A DNA stretch of 5,525 bases from Deltaproteobacteria bacterium (lineage in GTDB: Bacteria; SAR324; JACQKK01). A model generated the notes under the pieces. The model did not search any database. It was not told where the DNA came from and saw only the letters and a list, made by a program, of their open reading frames with translations. This document shows positions 1-4,766 of this stretch, one piece after another. The position numbers were made by a program, and so were the translations under genes. Within the stretch, counting starts at the first letter, position 1; every line of letters starts with the position of its first letter. The stretch is taken from contig JAOUPZ010000222.1 in the NCBI GenBank assembly GCA_029879595.1, forward strand, positions 1-5,525, read 5' to 3'.

Positions 1-458
1 CCGAAGACACTTTCCACATAGGACTCGTATTCCTTGCGGAAAAAATCCGGCAGCAGTTCCATGCCCCTTACCCCCGCCGGCGCACCCTGCACATACAGAC
101 AGGTGTTTTCCTTGGTGGCTATCTCCCGGCGGATTCCATTGCTGTTCTGGAATCCCTTGGCCAGATAGCTCACATTGGACAGCCGGGGATGGTTTACATG
201 GAGCAGAAACAGGGTCTCGTAGACCGCCAGCCGCATTTCCTTGTCAAACGAATCGAAGGCCAGCTTGAGGCGGGAGTTGTTCATGTTGTTATACAGGCGC
301 GTCCCCTCACCGTAGGCGCCCTCAAGCCTGGACTGCTGCTCCTCGGACAGCATCACCCCGGTTTCCAGCAGCGTGGCCAGACCCGTGCGTGCGCTGCCCT
401 TTTTCGAGCTTTCGGTGCCTATCTTCGTGCCTGGTTTTGCCGTTGCTTCCGGAGCCAT
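1..458 (-). CDS. Probable class I adenylate cyclase, N-terminal part (runs off the left edge)
   Basis: The minus strand is open from ATG 458-456 to the window edge, giving 152 residues of a longer protein. The first ~35 residues are low-complexity and rich in Lys, Thr, Ala and Ser. A helical stretch follows with YNNMNNSRLKLAFDSF (about residues 55-70) and ETLFLLHVNHPRLSNVSY (about 81-98), then CLYVQGAPAGVRGMELL. The LLHVNHP segment followed by a 'gly-x-x-leu-tyr' turn resembles the N-terminal region of CyaA-type class I adenylate cyclases (E. coli has LLHYHHPLMPGY at the same place), which make cAMP from ATP in the cytoplasm. The nucleotidyltransferase core that would prove the call lies outside the window. 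An in-frame TGA 54 bases upstream and the absence of another usual start codon favour ATG 458, although no good Shine-Dalgarno precedes it. Family recalled by motif only, so moderately sure. Confidence 0.58.
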   Translation of the reverse strand, partial: MAPEATAKPGTKIGTESSKKGSARTGLATLLETGVMLSEEQQSRLEGAYGEGTRLYNNMNNSRLKLAFDSFDKEMRLAVYETLFLLHVNHPRLSNVSYLAKGFQNSNGIRREIATKENTCLYVQGAPAGVRGMELLPDFFRKEYESYVESVF

Positions 459-530
459 GAACCTATAATTGGAATTATTGTCGCGGTCTCGTCCCAGCCG
501 GTGGTATCAGTTGGCATTTCAACCGGTTCC

Positions 531-546
531 GGCGGATCAGTCCGCC
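531..546. repeat. Perfect short hairpin (GGCGGA-TCAG-TCCGCC)
   Basis: A 6-bp perfect inverted repeat with a 4-base loop lies about 75 bases upstream of the 458 start codon. It is flanked by further CCGG-rich sequence that could lengthen the stem imperfectly. It would sit in the 5' leader of the minus-strand cyclase-like gene, as an mRNA structure or protein site. There is no T tract on the minus strand, so a terminator is unlikely there. Confidence 0.4.
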
Positions 547-571
547 TTTCCGGCCAAAGCTCAATTACCGG

Positions 572-648
572 GGCCGGATGGTATCCAATGAGTATCCATT
601 ATCCTATCTAATATGCCGGCCTTGATAAAGGCGAAAAACCATCCGGCC
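572..648. repeat. 11-bp interrupted inverted repeat flanking GGATA repeats
   Basis: GGCCGGATGGT at 572-582 is the exact reverse complement of ACCATCCGGCC at 638-648, with 55 bases between. Inside, TATCC occurs at 582-586, 593-597 and 600-604 (GGATA on the minus strand), the first two one helical turn (11 bp) apart. The position, 115-190 bases upstream of the cyclase-like start codon, suits a promoter/operator region. A minus-strand GATAAT at 603-598 could be a -10 box, but I see no convincing -35 for it. No function can be assigned from sequence alone. Confidence 0.4.
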
Positions 649-654
649 GCCTTT
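627..654 (-). terminator. Possible selD terminator hairpin
   Basis: AAAGGCG at 627-633 pairs perfectly with CGCCTTT at 648-654, giving a 7-bp stem with a 14-base loop. It lies about 70 bases past the selD stop on the minus strand. The transcript after the stem reads ATCAAGG, so the only T run is the three at the end of the stem and a strong intrinsic terminator is not shown. Its right arm overlaps the 11-bp inverted repeat, so the structure may have another role. Confidence 0.3.
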
Positions 655-673
655 GAGTTGATCCGGAGGGCTG

Positions 674-711
674 GCCGGACAGAACGCTGGATATAACGCC
701 GGACAGAACGC
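674..711. repeat. 14-bp direct repeat, 24-bp period
   Basis: GCCGGACAGAACGC occurs at 674-687 and again, identically, at 698-711, separated by TGGATATAAC. The pair lies 15 bases beyond the selD stop codon, in the 3' non-coding region. Two copies of an identical 14-mer this close are unlikely by chance and suggest a local duplication or a paired binding site. No known element was recognised. Confidence 0.6.
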
Positions 712-725
712 CGGAGCAGGCGGTC

Positions 726-1775
726 TCATAAAAAAACCAGCATTTCCCGTTCCTGCTCTGTCACCTCACCCACGATGGCGGCCCTGTCCAGGCCGGCTTC
801 ATGGAGCTTTTTCAGGGCCTCGCCGGCCTGGGAGGCGGGCAGCGCCGCCATCAGTCCTCCCGAGGTCTGGGGGTCGTACAAAATTTCCAGGTGCTGTGCC
901 GGCAGGCGCGATTCAATCCGGGTATGAGGGCTGACCAGTTGCCGGTTGGAGTCATTGGCTCCGGTGGTGACCCCGGCCCGGTATGCCTCCAGGGCGCCGG
1001 ACATTACCGGCAGGCCCTCCAGCTCCAGGCGGAAGGTCAGGCCAGCCCCCCGGGCCATTTCAAACAGATGCCCGGCCAGCCCGAACCCGGTGATGTCAGT
1101 GCAGGCGTGCACCTCAAACCCGGCCAGCACCTCCGCAGCCTTTTTGTTGAGTGCGGTGATCACCTCCAGGCAGTCTTCCAGGTCCGCCGGGGACACCCTG
1201 TCCTTCAGGTTGGCGTTGAACAGGACTCCGCTGCCCACCGGCTTGGTGAGGATCAGCCGGTCCCCCGGGCGGGCCGTTGAGTTCCGCCAGATGCGCTCCG
1301 GATGGACCAGGCCGGTCACGGCCAGCCCGAACTTGGGCTCCTCATCCTCGATGGAATGCCCCCCGGCCAGCACGGCGCCGGCCTCGCTGATCTTGGATAT
1401 GGCCCCGGCGATGATCCGCTCCAGATCAGCCAGAGGGAGCTTTTTGGAGGGAAAGGCCACCAGGTTGAGGCAGGCCAGGGGGCGGCCTCCCATGGCGTAG
1501 ACATCGCTGAGGGAATTGGCGGCGGCCACCTGCCCGAACACATAGGGGTCATCCACCGGTGGCGTGATGAAATCGGCGGTGAGCACCAGGGCCGTATCCC
1601 CGTTGAGTTGATATACCCCGGCGTCATCCTCGGTCTCCATTCCCACCAGCAGCCGTGGATCGTTGTTCTGAGGCAGAGCCTGCAACATCTCGGACAGCCC
1701 GACCGGGCTCAGCTTGGCCGCTCAGCCGCAGGTTTTGGCCAGACCCGTCAGGGTTTTCTTCCGCTTGAAAATCAT
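726..1775 (-). CDS. selD: Selenide, water dikinase (selenophosphate synthetase) containing selenocysteine
   Basis: SelD makes selenophosphate from selenide and ATP in the cytoplasm, the selenium donor for selenocysteine and selenouridine synthesis. The frame translates as 349 residues (E. coli SelD has 347) if UGA at 1724-1722, codon 18, is read as selenocysteine: TCGUAAKLSP aligns with GCGCKISP of E. coli, so Sec18 replaces catalytic Cys17 and Lys21 matches Lys20. Downstream signatures are ETEDDAGVY (Asp50/Asp51 region, Mg-ATP binding), the SDVYAMGG segment, LAGGHSIEDEEP, TDITGFGLAGHL and DPQTSGG. The start is ATG 1775, since an in-frame TGA at 1805-1803 closes the frame above it. The next ATG, at 1688, would lose 29 residues including the catalytic site. 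The ribosome site is weak; a five-codon reading frame (ATG 1789) ends by overlapping the start as ATGA, which might couple translation. It is transcribed divergently from the binding-protein gene. Family call essentially certain. Confidence 0.96.
1691..1724 (-). promoter_or_regulatory. Candidate bacterial SECIS hairpin directing UGA recoding in selD
   Basis: On the minus strand the UGA (1724-1722) is followed after 17 bases by a hairpin apex. AGCCC pairs with GGGCT (1709-1705 with 1700-1696) around the four-base loop GGTC. An outer CGG/CCG pairing (1720-1718 with 1693-1691) can close a longer, bulged stem. Known bacterial SECIS elements place a small apical loop with a G in its first two positions about 16-37 bases after the UGA, and this one fits. 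SelB would bind it with tRNA-Sec. The geometry is seen directly; the function is inferred. Confidence 0.72.
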
Positions 1776-1818
1776 CTCTCGGCATCCATATTTCGTTCCG
1801 GTTCAAACCACGAAATTC

Positions 1819-1846
1819 AGCATACCCACTTTGCCCGTGTAGTCAA
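1819..1846 (-). promoter_or_regulatory. Candidate sigma70-type promoter for selD
   Basis: On the minus strand TTGACT (1846-1841) lies 16 bases from TATGCT (1824-1819). The first differs from the -35 consensus at one position and the second from the -10 consensus at two. Transcription would begin near 1812, about 37 bases before the selD ATG. No operator was recognised. Confidence 0.45.
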
Positions 1847-1874
1847 AACCTGCCGGGCAACCGGGCACCGGCCC

Positions 1875-1904
1875 TTGACTAGCTCCGCCCGGGCTGGCCA
1901 TACT
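1875..1904 (+). promoter_or_regulatory. Candidate sigma70-type promoter for the binding-protein/amidohydrolase unit
   Basis: TTGACT at 1875-1880 is followed after 18 bases by CATACT at 1899-1904 (4 of 6 matches to TATAAT). The start would fall near 1911, giving a leader of about 78 bases. That leader is GC-rich and can fold, for example CCGGG/CCCGG at 1908-1922 and GGAG/CTCC at 1956-1966. It faces away from the selD promoter candidate, with the two -35 boxes about 28 bases apart. Confidence 0.4.
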
Positions 1905-1975
1905 GGGCCGGGAACCACCCGGGCCGCAAGCCCAGCCGGACGCCTTTTGCGATCCGGAGAGGCTCCGCCCCAGCC

Positions 1976-1980
1976 AAGGA
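1976..1980 (+). promoter_or_regulatory. Ribosome binding site AAGGA for the binding protein
   Basis: AAGGA ends 8 bases before ATG 1989, ideal spacing. It is the main reason for choosing 1989 over the internal ATG at 2088 as the start. Confidence 0.65.
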
Positions 1981-1988
1981 CAGGCTTT

Positions 1989-3332
1989 ATGAACCTTCGT
2001 CAAATCCATTTTAAACTCCCGCCCTGCTCTGCGAAATGGGCCGAAGCGCCGACCGGGCCGCTGGCAGGGCTGGCGGTCAGACTGGCCATGCTAAGACTGG
2101 CCATGCTGATGGGGCTGGCCACAGCGGTCGTCCTGCCCGCAAACGCCCAGGCCCAGCAGAAAATAATCATCGGGGCGCTGTACCCCCTGAGCGGCCCCGT
2201 GGCCCATGTGGGCGCGGAGGCCAAGCTGGCCATCAACACCGCGCTGGACATCATCAACAACGAACACGACCTGGGACAACTGCCCCTGGCGGCCCGCAAG
2301 GGCCTCAAGGGACTCAACGGAGCCCAGGTGGAAGTGCTGATAGCCGATCATATGGGCCGCCCGGAGATAGCCCAGCGCGAGGCGGCCCGGCTGGTAACCG
2401 AGCGGGGGGCCCACGCCCTGTTCGGCGCCTATCTAAGCAGCGCCACCCTGGCTGCGGCGCGGGCGGCGGAAAGAATGGGAGTGCCCCTGCTCAATGCCGA
2501 TTCGGGCTCCCCCTCGCTTACCGGGCAGGGTCTGCGCTGGTTATTCCGCACCGGGCCCCATGACGGCGAATACTCCGAACTGATGTTCTCGTTCCTGGAA
2601 GCACTGCGCGAGGAAAAGGGGTTTGCCGTCCGTTCCCTGGCGATTGTCCATGAGAACAGCACCTGGGGCAGCGGCAGCGCCCAGGAGCAGCTTTTGCTTT
2701 CCCGGCGGTTCGGATTCCCCGAGCCGCAGATATTTGAGCACCCCCCCCGGGCCGAATCCTTCACGGTGATCCTGAACAGTCTCATGAAGAGCCGCCCCGA
2801 TGTGATCCTGCCCTCGGCCTTCACCTTCGACGCCATCGGCTTTGTGCGACAGGCCCGCCAGGCCGGCTACGCGCTGCCCCTGGTGATCGCCCAGGACGCA
2901 GGCTACAGCAGCCCGGCCTTCATCCAGACCCTGGGCGCGGACGCCGAGGGTGTAATCACCCGGGCGGCCTTTCATCAGGACCTGGCCCGCCGGCAACCCC
3001 TGCTGGCCGCAGTGGACAAGCTTTACCGCAGCCACAGCAAGGGACAGCCCCTGGAGGATACCGGAGCCAGGATCATCACCGGGCTTCTGGTGCTGGCCGA
3101 CGCCATCAACCGGGCGGAAAGCGGCGACCCGGAGGAAATCCGCGAGGCTCTCCGGGATACCGACTGGGAGGAGGAACAGCTCATCATGCCCTGGAGGGGA
3201 GTGCGCTTTGGGGACGACGGCCAGAACCGCCAGACCAGGGGCATTCTGCTGCAGGTGCAAAACGGGCAGTATTGCAGCGTGTACCCCTTCGCCCTGGGGG
3301 CCTGCCCCCTGAGGCTGCCCGGAGCACGCTAG
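1989..3332 (+). CDS. Periplasmic substrate-binding protein, branched-chain amino acid/amide ABC transporter type (LivK-like)
   Basis: A 447-residue protein of the Leu/Ile/Val-binding family (periplasmic binding fold type I). Such proteins capture amino acids, amides, urea or aromatic acids and hand them to an inner-membrane ABC permease. A hydrophobic segment (about residues 34-50) ends in ANAQA-QQ, a likely signal peptidase I site after residue 55. The mature domain begins IIIGALYPLSGP, the usual first strand and ligand-contact loop. Next come ADHMGRPEIAQREAARLV (the 'D-x-x-x-x-P' segment), HALFGAYLSS, VPLLNADSGSP, LFRTGPHDGEY, the hinge region around SLAIVHENSTWGSG, RPDVILPSAFTFDAIGFVRQ and, near the end, MPWRGVRFGDDGQNRQT. 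Two cysteines near the C terminus (GQYCSVYPFALGAC) might form a disulfide. ATG 1989 has a good ribosome site but leaves an unusually long N-region; ATG 2088 (Met34) would give a standard 22-residue signal. No permease or ATPase gene is in the window, so the ligand is unknown. Confidence 0.9.
   Translation: MNLRQIHFKLPPCSAKWAEAPTGPLAGLAVRLAMLRLAMLMGLATAVVLPANAQAQQKIIIGALYPLSGPVAHVGAEAKLAINTALDIINNEHDLGQLPLAARKGLKGLNGAQVEVLIADHMGRPEIAQREAARLVTERGAHALFGAYLSSATLAAARAAERMGVPLLNADSGSPSLTGQGLRWLFRTGPHDGEYSELMFSFLEALREEKGFAVRSLAIVHENSTWGSGSAQEQLLLSRRFGFPEPQIFEHPPRAESFTVILNSLMKSRPDVILPSAFTFDAIGFVRQARQAGYALPLVIAQDAGYSSPAFIQTLGADAEGVITRAAFHQDLARRQPLLAAVDKLYRSHSKGQPLEDTGARIITGLLVLADAINRAESGDPEEIREALRDTDWEEEQLIMPWRGVRFGDDGQNRQTRGILLQVQNGQYCSVYPFALGACPLRLPGAR
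2079..2107 (+). repeat. 15-bp tandem duplication inside the signal-peptide coding region
   Basis: AGACTGGCCATGCT occurs at 2079-2092 and again at 2094-2107, a 15-base period that keeps frame and encodes RLAML twice at the start of the hydrophobic core. Each copy carries an ATG, adding to the doubt about the true start. It looks like a slippage duplication. Confidence 0.7.
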
Positions 3333-3356
3333 GCGGCGGGCACACCGGCCCCCGGC

Positions 3357-3361
3357 AGGAG
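3357..3361 (+). promoter_or_regulatory. Ribosome binding site AGGAG deciding the TTG start of the amidohydrolase
   Basis: AGGAG lies 10 bases before TTG 3372 and 16 bases before GTG 3378. The spacing favours the TTG, although GTG 3378 would remove only two residues and cannot be excluded. Confidence 0.55.
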
Positions 3362-3371
3362 CCAAACTGGA

Positions 3372-4649
3372 TTGTCCGTGAGAAAGACAACTTATGCCAT
3401 TTTCATTTTCACCCTGCTGGCGCTGGGAGCCTTCCTGCCGCCGCCGCACCCGGCCCGGGCCGGCCCGATCGACTGGCTGGGAGGAAACTTCAGGGAGCCG
3501 CCCGAGAAAATGAACCCCAAGCTGAGCGCACCGGCCGCCGAGTTGATCAGGCGGGCCTATGCCGATGTGGACCCGCCAAGAATGCTGGATTTCCATGTGC
3601 ATCTGCTGGGGCTGGGCCGCCAGGGCACAGGGGCCTACATCAATCCCCGGCTGATGTCCTGGAAGAACCCCCTGGAGCACCTTAAAACCCGGGTCTATCT
3701 CAGCGCGGCGAGCATCCGGAATCTGGATGATGCCGACGGGGAATATGTGAGGCGGCTGACGGATCTGATAGACGCCCTGCCGGTGCGGGGCCGCTTCGCC
3801 CTGCTGGCCTTTGACCGCCACCACACCCCGGAGGGCCGGCCCGACGAGGATAAGACCCACTTTTTCACCCCCAGCGAATATGTCCACGACACCGCCTCGC
3901 GGCGGCCGGATATTTTCGTGGCCGCGGCCTCCGTGCATCCCTACCGCCCGGACGCCCTGGCGGAGCTGGATAAATGGGCCGCGCAGGGCGTGAGGCTGAT
4001 CAAGTGGCTGCCCAACTCCATGGGCATCGACCCCTCGGCGGAGCGCCTGAGGCCGTTCTATGAGGCCATGAAGCGCCACTCCATGGTGCTGCTGACCCAC
4101 ACCGGGGAGGAACAGGCGGTGCGCGCCCATGAGCACCAGCACCTGGGTAATCCGCTTTTGCTGCGGCTGCCCCTGCAGGTGGGGGTGCGCGTGGTGATGG
4201 CCCACTGCGCCAGCCTGGGCGACGATGAGGACCTGGACCAGCCCCACCGGCCCCGGGTGAGCAGCTTCGCGCTGTTTATCAGAATGATGGAGGAGCCTGC
4301 CTACGAGGGTCTGCTGTACGGGGAGATTTCCGCCCTGCTGCAGTTCAACCGCCTGGACGGACCGCTGAAAGGGCTGCTGGAAAAACCCGCCCTGCACGCC
4401 CGGCTGGTCAACGGCAGCGACTACCCCCTGCCCGCCGTGAACTATCTGGTGCGCACCGGCCAGCTGAAAAGGCTGGGCTACCTGCAGCCGGAGCAGGCCG
4501 CGGCCCTGAACGAAATCTATGGCTATAACCCGCTATTGTTCGACTATGTGCTCAAGCGCACCGTGCGGCATCCGGCAACCGGCGCCGGGTTTGCCGCCGA
4601 GGTGTTCATGGTGCCCCCGGCACTGCGCGATCTGCTGGGAGAGGACTGA
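3372..4649 (+). CDS. Exported metal-dependent amidohydrolase (amidohydrolase family 2-like)
   Basis: A 425-residue TIM-barrel metal hydrolase of the amidohydrolase superfamily, which hydrolyses (or in some members decarboxylates) small substrates at a one- or two-metal site. The N terminus RKTTYAIFIFTLLALGAFLP followed by HPARA-GP is a clear signal peptide with cleavage near residue 30, so the enzyme should act outside the cytoplasm. The metal-ligand pattern is complete: DFHVH (His75, His77) on strand 1, LIKWLPNSMGIDP (Lys211), LLTHTGEE (His243), VVMAHCAS (His278) and NGSDYPLP (Asp350). The end, YGYNPLLFDYVLKR, is the usual C-terminal helix of the family, where the product of this gene type returns to the barrel. 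The gene starts 39 bases after the binding-protein stop, so the two are probably co-transcribed. The unusual start is TTG 3372 (GTG 3378 is the alternative). The substrate cannot be told from sequence; related proteins I recall are mostly uncharacterised. Confidence 0.87.
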   Translation: MSVRKTTYAIFIFTLLALGAFLPPPHPARAGPIDWLGGNFREPPEKMNPKLSAPAAELIRRAYADVDPPRMLDFHVHLLGLGRQGTGAYINPRLMSWKNPLEHLKTRVYLSAASIRNLDDADGEYVRRLTDLIDALPVRGRFALLAFDRHHTPEGRPDEDKTHFFTPSEYVHDTASRRPDIFVAAASVHPYRPDALAELDKWAAQGVRLIKWLPNSMGIDPSAERLRPFYEAMKRHSMVLLTHTGEEQAVRAHEHQHLGNPLLLRLPLQVGVRVVMAHCASLGDDEDLDQPHRPRVSSFALFIRMMEEPAYEGLLYGEISALLQFNRLDGPLKGLLEKPALHARLVNGSDYPLPAVNYLVRTGQLKRLGYLQPEQAAALNEIYGYNPLLFDYVLKRTVRHPATGAGFAAEVFMVPPALRDLLGED

Positions 4650-4652
4650 AGG

Positions 4653-4668
4653 CCGGGGGTGCGCCCGG
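4653..4668 (+). terminator. Weak hairpin after the amidohydrolase gene
   Basis: CCGGG at 4653-4657 pairs with CCCGG at 4664-4668 around a six-base loop, three bases after the amidohydrolase stop codon. No T run follows, so it is at best a weak or factor-assisted terminator. It is the only stem I see between the two convergent genes. Confidence 0.22.
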
Positions 4669-4674
4669 TGCGCC
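4658..4674. repeat. 9-bp tandem repeat, about 1.9 copies
   Basis: GGTGCGCC at 4658-4665 recurs at 4667-4674 with a 9-base period. It overlaps the right part of the hairpin after the amidohydrolase gene and is the first of a run of short tandem repeats in this gap. Confidence 0.5.
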
Positions 4675-4676
4675 AG

Positions 4677-4704
4677 ACGCGGCTGCAATACGCGGCTGCA
4701 ATAC
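4677..4704. repeat. 13-bp tandem repeat, two copies plus two bases
   Basis: CGCGGCTGCAATA at 4678-4690 is repeated exactly at 4691-4703, with the flanking A and C extending the periodicity by one base each side. It is non-coding, between convergent genes. Confidence 0.8.
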
Positions 4705-4745
4705 GGTGGGAGCAAAGCGCGGTGGGAGCAAAGCGCGGTGGGAGC
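4705..4745. repeat. 16-bp tandem repeat, about 2.6 copies
   Basis: GGTGGGAGCAAAGCGC occurs at 4705-4720 and 4721-4736, and its first nine bases again at 4737-4745, all identical. It directly abuts the 13-bp repeat. No internal palindrome or known repeat family was recognised; GTGGGAGC resembles the edge of some REP elements, but the REP hairpin is absent. Confidence 0.85.
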
Positions 4746-4766
4746 CTAACCCGGCCCGCCATGGCC

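Noticed and set aside
419..517. A 32-codon minus-strand frame (ATG 517) beginning MPTDTTGWDETATIIPIIGS and overlapping the cyclase-like start; possible leader peptide or frameshifted N terminus.
   Set aside because: No clear ribosome site and no recognised similarity. The cyclase frame has its own ATG, and no slippery sequence is evident.
1624..1806. A 60-codon minus-strand frame starting at a TTG (1806) and covering the selD start region.
   Set aside because: It overlaps the conserved Sec-containing SelD N terminus in another frame and has no recognisable features.
1776..1860. T-arm-like sequence (GGTTCAAACC and the minus-strand GGCAGGTTTTGAC) suggesting a tRNA, perhaps selC, next to selD.
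   Set aside because: The T stems do not pair and no matching acceptor, D or anticodon arms are present on either strand.
1302..1988. The binding-protein reading frame stays open for 229 codons upstream, suggesting a 676-residue protein.
   Set aside because: This part is antisense to selD, lacks family features and precedes a good ribosome site and signal peptide at 1989. Long open antisense frames are common at this GC content.
1803..2009. A 68-codon minus-strand frame in the divergent region ending in a plausible-looking GFDYTGKVGMLNFVV.
   Set aside because: It crosses the binding-protein start and both promoter candidates, has mixed third-position usage and no recognised family, so chance is more likely.
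2541..4397. A 618-codon open frame on the minus strand opposite both exported-protein genes.
   Set aside because: It spans two well-supported genes and their junction, is rich in Gly, Gln, His and Pro as expected of an antisense frame, and shows no domain or ribosome site.
4650..4766. The tandem repeats as a CRISPR array or REP element.
   Set aside because: The units directly abut without spacers, there are fewer than three full copies, and no palindromic REP stem is present.
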